Assembly: GCA_004362315.1 (NCBI GenBank)
Contig: SNWL01000010.1
Coordinates: 62,001 to 126,000, forward strand
Reading direction: 5' to 3'
From: Mycobacterium sp. BK086
GTDB lineage: Bacteria > Actinomycetota > Actinomycetes > Mycobacteriales > Mycobacteriaceae
DNA length: 64,000 nucleotides
Shown: in pieces, positions 44,181 through 53,380 of the stretch
Numbering within the stretch: position 1 is the stretch's first letter
Layout of the letters: every line of letters starts with the position of its first letter
Program-made: the position numbers and the translations under genes
Notes under the pieces: model-generated
The model's input: only the letters and a program-made list of their open reading frames with translations
Told to the model about the DNA's origin: nothing
Database searches by the model: none

Positions 44181-45812
44181 ATGGCTGAAACCGGCACAGC
44201 GACCACCCGCCGCCTCGACGCACTGGTCGTCGGCGCCGGATTCGGTGGCATCTACATGCTGCACAAGTTGCGCAACGATTTGGGCCTGGAAGCCGTCGCC
44301 ATCGACAAGGCCGGTGGGGTCGGGGGCACGTGGTACTGGAACAAGTACCCCGGCGCTCTCTCCGATTCCGAGGGTTTCGTCTACCAGTACTCGTTCGACC
44401 GCGACCTCTACGCCCAGACCCCGTGGAAGACGAAGTATGTGCGGCAACCCGAGATCCTTGAGTACCTCAACGCGGTCGTGGACCGCTACGACCTGCGTGA
44501 CCACATCGCTCTGGAGACCGCGATGACGGACGCGTCGTTCGACGAACTCACCGGCATCTGGACGGTACACACCGACCGCGGCATCACCTTCGAGTCCCGC
44601 TTCCTGGTCAACGGGCTCGGACTCCTGTCCGCCACCAACGTGCCCGACCTCCCCGGCATGAACGACTTCGAGGGCCGCCTCGTGCACACCGGTGCCTGGC
44701 CCGAGGATCTGGACCTCACCGGCAAGCGCGTCGGTGTCATCGGCAACGGCTCCACCGGCAATCAGGTCATCACCGCCATCGCGCCCACCGTCGGGCACCT
44801 GACGTCATTCCAGCGCACCCCGCAGTACAGCGTGCCCACCGGAAACTACGAACTGAGCCCGGCCGAGCTTCAGTCACACCGCGACGACTTCACCGTCAAC
44901 TGGGATCAGGTGCACAACTCCAGCGTCGCGATGGGTTTCGAGGAAAGCACGATCGAGACGTTCAGCGTGAGCGCCGACGAGCGGGAACGCATCTTCGAAG
45001 CCGCGTGGAACAAAGGCGGCGGATTCTGGTTCATGTTCGGCACGTTCTGCGACATCGCCACCAACGAAGCCGCGAACGAAGAAGCCGCGAGCTTCATCCG
45101 CCGCAAGATCACCGAGATCGTCAAGGATCCGGAGACCCGCCGCAAGCTGATGCCGACCGGCCTGCACGCCCGCCGGCCGCTGTGCGACTCCGGTTATTAC
45201 GAAACCTTCAACCGACCCAACGTGTCGATGGTGAACCTGAAGGAAACTCCGATCACGCACGTTACTGAAAAGGGCATAGTCACTGCGGACGGCGCTCTGC
45301 ACGAACTCGATGTGCTCATCTTGGCCACCGGGTTCGACGCCGTCGACGGCAACTACAGGCGCGTCGATATCAGAGGCCGTAACGGCCACAGCCTCAGCGA
45401 CCATTGGGCCGATGGACCCACGAGTTATCTCGGAGTGGCCACCACCGGGTTCCCCAACATGTTCATGATCCTCGGACCGAACGGACCCTTCACCAACCTG
45501 CCCCCGACCATCGAGACTCAGGTCGAATGGATCGCCGAGGCCATCCGCCACGTGTCGACCACCGACGCCGGCTGGTTGGAAGTCAAACCCGACGTCGAAA
45601 CGGCCTGGACCGAAACCTGCGGTGAGATCGCTGATCAGACCCTCTTCCCGCGCGCCGCATCGTGGATCTTCGGCGCCAACATCCCCGGCAAGAAGCGCAC
45701 GGTGATGTTCTACCTCGGCGGCATGAAGGAATTCCGCGCCATTTCCTCAGCCGAGATCGTGTCTGGATACCCGAGCTTCATTTCCAGCGCTGACGTCCTC
45801 GCGGAGGCGTGA
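44181..45812 (+). CDS. Flavin-containing Baeyer-Villiger monooxygenase
   Basis: A 543-residue class B flavoprotein monooxygenase. FAD motif GAGFGG at 18-23, the BVMO fingerprint FxGxxxHxxxWP as Phe163-x-Gly165-x3-His169-x3-Trp173-Pro, and the NADPH motif GNGSTG at 188-193. It inserts oxygen next to a ketone to give an ester or lactone. AAGGAG lies 8 bp before the ATG. First gene of a five-gene operon with ALDH, Zn-ADH, SDR and LLM genes, divergent from its probable activator. Confidence 0.93.
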   Translation: MAETGTATTRRLDALVVGAGFGGIYMLHKLRNDLGLEAVAIDKAGGVGGTWYWNKYPGALSDSEGFVYQYSFDRDLYAQTPWKTKYVRQPEILEYLNAVVDRYDLRDHIALETAMTDASFDELTGIWTVHTDRGITFESRFLVNGLGLLSATNVPDLPGMNDFEGRLVHTGAWPEDLDLTGKRVGVIGNGSTGNQVITAIAPTVGHLTSFQRTPQYSVPTGNYELSPAELQSHRDDFTVNWDQVHNSSVAMGFEESTIETFSVSADERERIFEAAWNKGGGFWFMFGTFCDIATNEAANEEAASFIRRKITEIVKDPETRRKLMPTGLHARRPLCDSGYYETFNRPNVSMVNLKETPITHVTEKGIVTADGALHELDVLILATGFDAVDGNYRRVDIRGRNGHSLSDHWADGPTSYLGVATTGFPNMFMILGPNGPFTNLPPTIETQVEWIAEAIRHVSTTDAGWLEVKPDVETAWTETCGEIADQTLFPRAASWIFGANIPGKKRTVMFYLGGMKEFRAISSAEIVSGYPSFISSADVLAEA

Positions 45813-45814
45813 CA

Positions 45815-47188
45815 ATGGCAAGCAAGTACGCCACCGTCAATCCCGCTACCGGCGAACTCATCCGAGGCTTCGAGACGATCGCTGACGCCGACGCCGAGAA
45901 GGCGCTCATCCGGGCGCACGAGGCCTACCTCGACTGGCGCAAAGCCGACCTCAAAGAACGCGCTGCCGTCATCGGACGGGTTGCCGATCTGTTCCGGCAG
46001 AACGCCACCGAGCTGGCCCAGCTGATGACCCTGGAGATGGGCAAACCCGTCACCCAGGCCAAAGGTGAGATCGAACTGTCTGCGTCGATCTTCGAGTACT
46101 ACGCCACCAAGGGGCCAGAACTGCTCGCCGACGAAGTCCTCGACATCGCCGGCTCTGGTAAGGCGGTCGTCCGCACCGCACCGATCGGGGTGCTGCTGGG
46201 GATCATGCCCTGGAACTTCCCGTACTACCAGGCCGCCCGATTCGTCGCACCGAACCTGTTGCTGGGCAACACCATTCTGCTCAAGCATGCGGCCAACTGC
46301 CCGCAACAAGCGCTACGCCTAGCCGAGATGCTGGAGCTCGCTGGTGCCCCGGCCGGGGTCTATCAGAACGTGTTCGCCACCACCGACCAGGTCGCGACGA
46401 TGATCGCCAACCCTGTGCTGCAGGGTGTTTCGCTGACCGGCTCCGAGCGCGCCGGTAGTGCTGTGGGTGAACTCGCCGGTCGGCACATGAAAAAGGCGGT
46501 GCTGGAACTCGGCGGCTCGGACCCCTTCATCGTGCTTCCCGGTGCCGACATCGACAACGCGACAACGGCCGCGGTAGCAGGCAGATTCGGCAACGCCGGA
46601 CAGGTGTGCACCTCATCGAAGCGGATGATCGTCGAATCGTCCGTGTTCGGCGAATTCCTGCACGGGTTCGTCACCAAAGCCCGCCAATGGCAGCTCGGCG
46701 ATCCGACAAACGCAGACACCAAGTTGGGACCGATGGCCTCACTCGCCGCGCGCACCGATCTCGTCGGCCAGGTCGAGGACGCCATCGCCAAGGGCGCCAC
46801 AGTTCACCTCGGCGGCGAGATTCCCGACGGTCCTGGCGCCTTCTATCCGGCAACGGTGCTCACCGGGGTCACACCGGAAATGCGCGCCTACCGCGAGGAA
46901 CTCTTCGGGCCGGTAGCCGTTCTCTATCAGGTTGATTCGGTCGACGACGCCATCGAGATGGCCAACGACTCACCGTACGGGCTCGGCAGCGCAGTGTTCA
47001 CCGGTGACCTCGAGCAGGCCGACGACGTCGCCGATCGACTCGACGTCGGCATGGTGGGCGTCAACACCACCGTCAAGAGCGCGCCGGACCTGCCGTTCGG
47101 CGGAGTGAAGAACTCCGGCATCGGCCGCGAACTCGGCCGCTTCGGCCTCGACGAGTTCGCCAACAAGAAGCTCGTTCGCACCCTCTAA
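45815..47188 (+). CDS. NAD(P)-dependent aldehyde dehydrogenase (succinate-semialdehyde dehydrogenase-like)
   Basis: A 457-residue ALDH: YATVNPATGELIRGF start, MPWNFPYYQ, GSERAGSAVGELAG, ELGGSDPFIV with the general-base Glu, and NAGQVCTSSKR with catalytic Cys265. The N-terminus and spacing are closest to succinate-semialdehyde dehydrogenases, but the operon suggests it oxidises an aldehyde released from a ketone or diol. Start ATG 45815 with GGAGG 7 bp upstream; GTG 45809 overlapping the BVMO stop is less likely. Confidence 0.92.
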   Translation: MASKYATVNPATGELIRGFETIADADAEKALIRAHEAYLDWRKADLKERAAVIGRVADLFRQNATELAQLMTLEMGKPVTQAKGEIELSASIFEYYATKGPELLADEVLDIAGSGKAVVRTAPIGVLLGIMPWNFPYYQAARFVAPNLLLGNTILLKHAANCPQQALRLAEMLELAGAPAGVYQNVFATTDQVATMIANPVLQGVSLTGSERAGSAVGELAGRHMKKAVLELGGSDPFIVLPGADIDNATTAAVAGRFGNAGQVCTSSKRMIVESSVFGEFLHGFVTKARQWQLGDPTNADTKLGPMASLAARTDLVGQVEDAIAKGATVHLGGEIPDGPGAFYPATVLTGVTPEMRAYREELFGPVAVLYQVDSVDDAIEMANDSPYGLGSAVFTGDLEQADDVADRLDVGMVGVNTTVKSAPDLPFGGVKNSGIGRELGRFGLDEFANKKLVRTL

Positions 47189-47203
47189 GTTCGGGAGACC
47201 ACC

Positions 47204-48253
47204 ATGCGCGCCGCCGTGTACTACGGAAACCACAAACTCGAGATCGAAGACGTACCCGAGCCGACCCCCGGCGAAGGGCAGGTCAAGGTCCAGGTCAGCC
47301 GCAACGGGATCTGCGGCACCGACCTGCACGAGTACTACGACGGGCCGATTTTCATCCCACCCGATCAGCCGCACCCATTGACCGGTAAAGCAATGCCGGT
47401 TGTCATCGGCCACGAATTCTCCGGCGTAGTAACCGAAGTCGGCGGCGGAGTCACCGCAGTAGCCGAAGGTGACCGCGTGACGATCGAACCCATCTACCGG
47501 TGCGGCCACTGCCGTCCATGCCGACGCGGCCAGTACAACCTGTGCACCTCAGTCGGCTTCCATGGCCTGATGGCCGACGGCGGGATGGCCGAATACACCG
47601 TGGTCCCGCAGAATCAGGTTCACCGGCTACCTGACAGCATCCCGCTGGAGATGGGCGCCCTCGTCGAGCCGATGTCGGTGGCCTACCACGCAGCGGTCCT
47701 CGGCGAAGTCACTGACCAAAGCCGCGCCCTCATCTACGGCGCGGGACCGATCGGCATCGGGCTGTGGTTCGCGCTGCGCGGCATGGGGTTGACCGAGATC
47801 GACGTCGTGGAGCCCTCCCCGACCCGCCGGAGGTCGATCGAGGCCCTCGGCGCGCGCACCCTCGATCCCACGGCCGTCGACGTCGCCGACCTGATCGCCG
47901 ACCGCACCAGCGGCGACGGGGTCGACGCCGCCTTCGACGCCGCGGGCGTGGCGCCGGCCGTCGAATCGGCACTGGAATGCATCGGTGAGCGCCGCCCACT
48001 GATCAGCGTCGCGATCTACGACAAACCGATCACGACACCGCTGATCAACCTCGTCCTGCGGGAGCGCCGGATCCAGGGCACCATCTGCTACACCGGCGAC
48101 GACTTCCGTGCGGTCATCGCGCTGATGGCCCAGGGCCACTACGACACCACCGGCTGGGTCGACACCATCCCGATGAGTGGCGTTCTCGAACAGGGCTTCG
48201 AGGCGCTCCGGGCCGGACGAAAAATGAAACTCCTCGTCGACCCAACCGGCTGA
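47204..48253 (+). CDS. Zinc-dependent alcohol dehydrogenase, 2,3-butanediol dehydrogenase-like
   Basis: A 349-residue medium-chain zinc dehydrogenase. Catalytic-zinc region NGICGTDLHEYYDGP and GHEFSG, structural-zinc cluster CGHCRPCRRGQYNLC, then the nucleotide-binding YGAGPIGIG. DLHEYYDGPIFIP and the inserted segment before GHEFSG are characteristic of (R,R)-butanediol dehydrogenases. It would interconvert a vicinal diol or secondary alcohol and a ketone. 15 bp after the ALDH stop. Confidence 0.92.
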   Translation: MRAAVYYGNHKLEIEDVPEPTPGEGQVKVQVSRNGICGTDLHEYYDGPIFIPPDQPHPLTGKAMPVVIGHEFSGVVTEVGGGVTAVAEGDRVTIEPIYRCGHCRPCRRGQYNLCTSVGFHGLMADGGMAEYTVVPQNQVHRLPDSIPLEMGALVEPMSVAYHAAVLGEVTDQSRALIYGAGPIGIGLWFALRGMGLTEIDVVEPSPTRRRSIEALGARTLDPTAVDVADLIADRTSGDGVDAAFDAAGVAPAVESALECIGERRPLISVAIYDKPITTPLINLVLRERRIQGTICYTGDDFRAVIALMAQGHYDTTGWVDTIPMSGVLEQGFEALRAGRKMKLLVDPTG

Positions 48254-48290
48254 TGCCACAACACCATTCACCCATCCCAAAGGAGACATC

Positions 48291-49064
48291 ATGACCGTCG
48301 CACACGTCACCGGCGCCGCTCGGGGCATCGGCAAAGCCATCGCCCTCAGACTGGCCCAGGACGGCCATGACCTGGCCGTCTCCGACCTCCCGTCGATGAA
48401 GGACGAGCTCGCCGTCACCCGCAAAGAGCTCGAAGAGCTCGGCGCCCGAGCCGCCGCCCTCACCGGCGACGTGTCTGATCCCGATTCGGTCCGACGACTG
48501 GTCGCCGACACCGCAGCCGAACTCGGATCGCTCGACGTGATGGTCGCCAACGCCGGAATCGCCCAGACCAAGGCCCTTCTCGATGTCACCCCCGAGGAGT
48601 ACGACCAGGTGCACGCCGTGAACGGACGCGGAGTCTTTCTCTGCTACACCGAGGCGGCGCGACAGATGATCAAACAGGGCACCGGCGGCAAGATCATCGG
48701 GGCGTGTTCCATCGCGGGGCACAAAGGCTTTCCGCTACTCGGCGTGTACAGCTCGTCCAAGTTCGGGGTTCGGGCGCTGACGCAGTCCGCGGCCCAGGAA
48801 TGGGCGCAACACGGAATCACCGTCAACGCCTACTGCCCGGGCATCGTCGACACCCACATGTGGGTCGAAGTCGATCGCGACCTCGGCGCCATCAACAACG
48901 TCGGGGAAGGCGAGTCGATGAAGGCGATGGCCCTGGGCATCACGTTGGGCCGAGTCTCCACCGGCGAGGACGTCGCCGCGTTCGTGTCCTACCTGGCCGG
49001 CCCGGATTCCAACTACATGACCGGCCAATCCCCTCTCATCGACGGCGGAATGCTGTTCACCTAG
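48291..49064 (+). CDS. SDR family oxidoreductase, acetoin/diacetyl reductase-like
   Basis: A 257-residue SDR: TGAARGIGKAIA at residues 6-17, NAGIAQTKALLDVT, YSSSKFGVRALTQSAAQEWA and AYCPGIVDTHMW. The IVDTxMW segment is typical of meso-2,3-butanediol/acetoin dehydrogenases (BudC-like). AAGGAG precedes the ATG. With the Zn-ADH it gives the operon two stereo-distinct alcohol oxidases. Confidence 0.92.
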   Translation: MTVAHVTGAARGIGKAIALRLAQDGHDLAVSDLPSMKDELAVTRKELEELGARAAALTGDVSDPDSVRRLVADTAAELGSLDVMVANAGIAQTKALLDVTPEEYDQVHAVNGRGVFLCYTEAARQMIKQGTGGKIIGACSIAGHKGFPLLGVYSSSKFGVRALTQSAAQEWAQHGITVNAYCPGIVDTHMWVEVDRDLGAINNVGEGESMKAMALGITLGRVSTGEDVAAFVSYLAGPDSNYMTGQSPLIDGGMLFT

Positions 49065-49088
49065 GCCATCCCAACGCAAGGAGACGTC

Positions 49089-50147
49089 ATGAACACACCA
49101 CAACGGCCTGAGCTTCCGACGTTCGGGCTTTGGTACGACTTCCGCAATCCTCAACGGTGGCGGAAACCGGCCGGTGAGTTGTACCGCCAGTCAATCGATC
49201 AGGCGGTGTGGGCCGAGCAGCTGGGGTTCGGTTCAGTCTGGTTGAGCGAGCACCACTTTGCCGATGATCACTACGCGTCGTCGCCGCTGATGATGGCGGC
49301 CACGCTGGCTGCTCGGACGTCGACCATGCGGATCGGGACCAACATCATCGTTGCGGGCCTGCACAACCCGGTCCGCCTCGCCGAAGACGCCACCGCATTG
49401 TCGCTGTTGTCCGGCAACCGATTCGATCTCGGCGTCGGATTGGGTTACCGCGAACTCGAGTTCAGCGGTTTCGGCCGCACGGTCAAGCACCGACCTAGCC
49501 TTCTGGAAGACGCCATCGCGATCATCCGCCAAGCGTGGACCGGCAGCGCCGACGGCTACGAAGGCAAACGACTGTCCCTTCCCGCGCTGCCAGTGACGCC
49601 CGTCCCCGAGGTCGCCCCCCGCCTGCTCGTGGGTGCGCAGTCACCTGTGGGCATCGATCGGGCCGCCCGCGCCGGCGATGGTGTCATCACCCTGTCCAAC
49701 GATCACTGCCAGGTTTACCTCGATGCACTGCAACGCCACGGCCGCAACCTCGATGAGGGCCGCATCTACGCCAGCCAATGGACCATCATCGCTGAAGATC
49801 CCGACCGCGTGTGGTCGCAGATCAGCGAGAACGTGCTCTATCAGATGAACAAGTACATTGAGTGGGGCTCGTTCGAGGGCCCCGACCAACCGTCGCAGTA
49901 CACGAGCTCACAAGCCGTGCTTGACTCCGGCGCGTACCGGCTGCTGGACGCGTCGATGGCCGTCGACGAACTTGTCGCGCTGGCCACCGCATACCCACAG
50001 ATCCGTGACTTCCACTACTGGGTGCAATTCCCGGGCGAGTCAATCGAATCCGGCTCCGAGCGCATCCAGTACATGGCCGATAGGGTCATTCCGGAGGTGA
50101 CCCGCCGGCTCAGCGCAGTCGAACAACGAGTCGGTGAACCAGTTTAG
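49089..50147 (+). CDS. LLM class flavin-dependent oxidoreductase (luciferase-like monooxygenase)
   Basis: A 352-residue TIM-barrel flavin enzyme of the bacterial luciferase family: LGFGSVWLSEHHFADD, MRIGTNIIVAGLHNPVRLAEDATALSLLSGNRFDLGVGLGY are the usual family markers. It uses FMN or F420; which cannot be told from sequence. Last gene of the BVMO operon, 24 bp after the SDR gene, possibly a second oxygenation or a reduction step. Confidence 0.92.
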   Translation: MNTPQRPELPTFGLWYDFRNPQRWRKPAGELYRQSIDQAVWAEQLGFGSVWLSEHHFADDHYASSPLMMAATLAARTSTMRIGTNIIVAGLHNPVRLAEDATALSLLSGNRFDLGVGLGYRELEFSGFGRTVKHRPSLLEDAIAIIRQAWTGSADGYEGKRLSLPALPVTPVPEVAPRLLVGAQSPVGIDRAARAGDGVITLSNDHCQVYLDALQRHGRNLDEGRIYASQWTIIAEDPDRVWSQISENVLYQMNKYIEWGSFEGPDQPSQYTSSQAVLDSGAYRLLDASMAVDELVALATAYPQIRDFHYWVQFPGESIESGSERIQYMADRVIPEVTRRLSAVEQRVGEPV

Positions 50148-50372
50148 ATCGCGTACACGCGCACAAGTGTGTCTGTTGTGGAGCACTGGGGCACAACTGA
50201 ACCCGGAACTCTCGGCCCTCCGGAGTCGCCACGCCTCGGTGCCGTTATTGCTCTCTTCACTGAAATGGTATTACCACCGCGGATCTGGCACGACATACCG
50301 CCGGCTAGAGGACCATGTCGGTCGTCCTCGCAGCGGCAAACCGGGACGGGCCGAAAGTCCCCCTAGTACCCG

Positions 50373-50841
50373 TCAAATGCCTTGCGGCGTAGCGACGCGC
50401 CAACACGACCAACCAGTCGAAGCGAGAGGGTCCCAGATATCTCGTCGTAGAGCGGCCCAGGCGGCGCCGGCACGCGCGGCGCGTATGGCAATGGCGACAC
50501 GAAGCTGCGTGCCTGGAACGATCGTGCGGAAGCTGATAGCAGTGGAAATCAAGCTGGTGTGGCCGCTTGGCTCGATGGTGATTTGGCCGGTGTAATCGCG
50601 GAGAGGCAAGCCGGATAAGAGCTTGTACTCGAGTCTTGTCGGCGGTTCGAAACCTGTGTCTCGTGCGCGGATGGTCCGGCTCCACATATGTAGAGCGCCA
50701 ACCGCACCCACACCGCGCTTGTCGGGGCTTCCCGGATGGTTCTAGGGCAACGGCGCGTGCGGGCGTCCATTCAGGCATCCGTTCGTGATCGGAGAAGACG
50801 TTCCAGGCGGTAGCGGGGTCGACGGTAACCCGGGCGAACAT
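50373..50841 (-). pseudogene. Frameshifted SRPBCC (polyketide cyclase/START-like) family gene
   Basis: Reading the minus strand, an SRPBCC-like N-terminus (FARVTVDPATAWNVFSDHERMPEWTP) runs in one frame to LEPSGKP and then turns to non-sense, while a continuation (SPDKRGVGAVGALHMWSRTI, then RLEYKLLSGLPLRDYTGQIT) runs in another frame. Removing one base in the GGGAAGCCCC run at about 50724-50733 joins the two into a normal SRPBCC core. The C-terminus is also unlike the family. A sequencing error is the alternative. Confidence 0.55.
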
Positions 50842-51172
50842 CGTTGTAGTGGGGGAAGCGTCCGACCACACCAGATAATCACGATGTGATACCGGAGTCG
50901 AGAACGGCGCTGCGCCCGATACAAGCCCGGGACCAATGGTGGGCCTCGATGCTCAATGAAGCACGCCACCCGATCACGTCGCAGCCCCACGGCCGGTAAG
51001 AGCGCCTGGCCTCCTACAGCACCCTAGCTGATCTACGTGCGTGGCGGCACGGGAGAATACGGCGGAATCGAATATGGCGGGTTACCAGTGATGTCGAAAA
51101 CGACTATGACGAAACAGGTTCCGTCGAGGCTCCCGGATCCCCAGCGCCGACTTCCGCTCAGCGGGCCCAGCC
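50842..51172. other. Intergenic region, no gene seen
   Basis: About 330 bp between the SRPBCC remnant and the stop of the membrane-protein gene. The stretch 50148-50372, between the LLM gene and the remnant, is likewise empty. Short frames here have no family features and no ribosome-binding sites. Confidence 0.4.
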
Positions 51173-52072
51173 TCAGTGCGGGACCAGGTCGAATCTGATT
51201 GAGTCACCAACAGGAAGAACGATCACGTGGTCGCGTCCCTTCTGCCAGTACGCAGGAACGATCACGTACTCCTGTGCCGTCCGAATGAGCAAGCGCAATC
51301 CGGAGTACTGGACGTGATATCGATTGTCCGCGCCGATAATGGAGTCTGACTGAACGCCGGGTCCCGCGATCGCTAGTCGATTCGCGCTATACAGCACCAA
51401 ATCGCTACTCGTTGACGACCGCAGAGTGTTGGCCTTGTCTTCGCCCTCGCGATGACCACTGGCGCCGACATAGAGGTCGGTAACCCACAGCACGCCGGCC
51501 AATGCGAACGCGGCCACCATCATCGACCACAACGGATCGGTCGGTTGGGCATTGCCGCCAGCCGGCGCCAGAATTCGTCGACCCACGCCCACAGCGACGG
51601 CCATGCCCATGACCGCGATCGGCAAAGGGTAGCCTCGCGAATACGCCGCAGTGGGCAGGCGCGAGATTCCGTTCAGCACCACTATCGCGCACATGACGAT
51701 GACGACGCCGATCGCGATGGTCGTCATTCGTTTGATGCGACCTCGCTGCCGGATGAGCGAAACTACTCGGTCCAACCGCTTGACGAGGGCGAGAACCGCG
51801 AGAATCGCCAACGCGCACAGGACGACTGGCGGAAGTGTCGCGTTCAGGCTGCCAACGACATAGTCGCTGGTCGAGAAGCCCAGGGAATTGGCGTCAATGC
51901 CAAAGTAGCCATATACCGCACTGACGTGCACCCGCCCGAAGAAATACAGCAGCGCGGTGATCAATGCCGCCTGCGACGCGATCGCGGTAAAGACGGTGAT
52001 GACAACGGGTTTGGATACCGGGGGCGCAGCCGGGGACAGAGCCGCTGTTTCTGCTTCCCGTTCGGCGGACAT
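51173..52072 (-). CDS. Conserved hypothetical membrane protein
   Basis: A 299-residue protein with four to five membrane segments: VVITVFTAIASQAALITALLYFFG, LPPVVLCALAILAVLALV, TTIAIGVVIVMCAIVVLNG, PIAVMGMAVAVGVG and MVAAFALAGVLWVTDL. The rest is a C-terminal extracytoplasmic or cytosolic domain of about 90 residues. The segment YFFGRVHVSAVYGYFGIDANSLGFSTSDY after the first helix looks like that of a family of actinobacterial hypothetical proteins. Function unknown. It lies 8 bp after the lipoprotein gene, so the two are an operon. Confidence 0.75.
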   Translation of the reverse strand: MSAEREAETAALSPAAPPVSKPVVITVFTAIASQAALITALLYFFGRVHVSAVYGYFGIDANSLGFSTSDYVVGSLNATLPPVVLCALAILAVLALVKRLDRVVSLIRQRGRIKRMTTIAIGVVIVMCAIVVLNGISRLPTAAYSRGYPLPIAVMGMAVAVGVGRRILAPAGGNAQPTDPLWSMMVAAFALAGVLWVTDLYVGASGHREGEDKANTLRSSTSSDLVLYSANRLAIAGPGVQSDSIIGADNRYHVQYSGLRLLIRTAQEYVIVPAYWQKGRDHVIVLPVGDSIRFDLVPH

Positions 52073-52080
52073 GGTGGGGA

Positions 52081-52443
52081 CTACCTAGTCGAGCTGCTCG
52101 TCGGCACGCCGGACGTTGGCGACGGGGCGGCGGAACCTGTCCTTGTCGTGGGCGTGGGCGTGGGCGTGGCAGGAGTAGTGGTGGTCGTTGAAAGTGCCGG
52201 AGGTGTCGTGGTGTTCGACACCGTCGACACTGACGCGACCGGTGGCAAGGGGTCGCCGCCCGTGGCGACGGACGCCGCTGATGTCGTAGCCGTTGTCGCC
52301 GGCCTAAGGGGTGTATTGGACACTTGGGGCGTGATCGGTCCGCCTCCGCATCCCACGAGAACCGCTAGGCCGAGGCCGATCACGGTTGCCGCGGCCACTC
52401 TCGCTGAAGTGTGCACGAAGAGCAAACAGCAATGAATTTCCAT
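52081..52443 (-). CDS. Thr/Pro-rich probable lipoprotein
   Basis: A 120-residue protein: short basic start, hydrophobic stretch AAATVIGLGLAVLVGC ending in a lipobox (LVGC), then a low-complexity Thr/Ser/Pro tail (TTTTTPATPTPTPTT). Start ATG 52443 with GGGGAG upstream; longer frames to 52509 would put extra residues before the signal sequence. Probably a surface lipoprotein or linker-type protein; function unknown. Co-transcribed with the membrane protein. Confidence 0.6.
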   Translation of the reverse strand: MEIHCCLLFVHTSARVAAATVIGLGLAVLVGCGGGPITPQVSNTPLRPATTATTSAASVATGGDPLPPVASVSTVSNTTTPPALSTTTTTPATPTPTPTTRTGSAAPSPTSGVPTSSSTR

Positions 52444-52980
52444 GATCCTCTCCCCGTCGCTGCAGAACTGCGGCGCAAGGCACACGCCTTCAACCACGCT
52501 AATCATCATCGTGAGTGGTCACGTCAGTAATGCACTACTCAACTTCCAGTCCAATAATCAGGTGGCCGATCAACCTCCGGAGCGGAAGATCGCACGAGGC
52601 CCCGATGATGAGAACTCCGCCGCCGTCGTCGTTGCCGCAGTGCGACTTCACGTCAGACGACACCCCTAATGCGCTGCGCATTCGATGATCCAAATCGCAG
52701 GTATGCTGCGGCGTCGAACTGGCGGTGTCTACGTCGTAGGTGTCGGCATTGGCTGCGATCAACGCGTGGATGGAACTCATCGGCTTGTGGACGATCCTTT
52801 TCTCGCCATCCATCGCCGTGAAGCTACCGCGGTGGGATATTCGACACCGTCCTCCTAGCCGAGACGCGCAGTCATTATGTGGCAGAACATATTTCGGCCA
52901 TGCTCTCATGATGCTGGGGAGCGTTCTCGGCAGAGGTAGCAGGTGACTTCTCCAGGTCGACAGGACAGGAGGATGTGTCG
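52444..52980. other. Region without a convincing gene
   Basis: A 124-codon frame on the minus strand (52535-52909) exists but its sequence has no family features and no clear ribosome-binding site. I see nothing else. Confidence 0.35.
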
Positions 52981-52992
52981 GTCTCCACTTGA

Positions 52993-53227
52993 CGTCTACG
53001 GTGTGAGGGCGACCCGGAGACGCGCGTCAGTGGAGAAGATCCAGCCGAGCTACTCGATTCGGCGAACGATTGGATGGCCGCTCTCGTCAAAGACCCGAGT
53101 ACCGACGTGGCCCAACATATGGGTGCGTTCGCCATTCTCGATCGCCGGAGGGCCCTTTGCCCCCTACGCCGAGGACCTCGAACACGCCCAGAACGATCCG
53201 CTGAAGCCCACGCCAGAGCAAGTCTAG
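52993..53227 (+). pseudogene. Possible frameshifted remnant of a short gene
   Basis: One frame reads coding-like from about 52993 (SGEDPAELLDSANDWMAALV, then KDPSTDVAQHMGAFAILD), and a second frame continues coding-like to a stop at 53227 (AGGPFAPYAEDLEHAQNDPL, then KPTPEQV). Dropping one C near 53142 joins them. No family recognised. Could be a decayed gene or chance. Confidence 0.3.
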
Positions 53228-53380
53228 CCAAGGGGGTGCGGGAGCGCCGATTTGCAGCATCGATCCATTTTGAGCCCACACCTAGGCAAGAATTGAGGTC
53301 TGCGCGTCCTGGTTGAGAACAACGCACTGAGCTGGTCGGCCTGCAGGCCGGGTGATGGCAAGAACACGAAAGGATCTGCT

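Noticed and set aside
52140..52215. Short tandem GGGCGT-like repeats seen on the plus strand
   Set aside because: They are the coding repeats of the Thr/Pro-rich tail of the lipoprotein on the minus strand, not a separate repeat element.
52535..52909. 124-codon minus-strand frame
   Set aside because: No family features, odd composition and no ribosome-binding site; not strong enough to call a gene.
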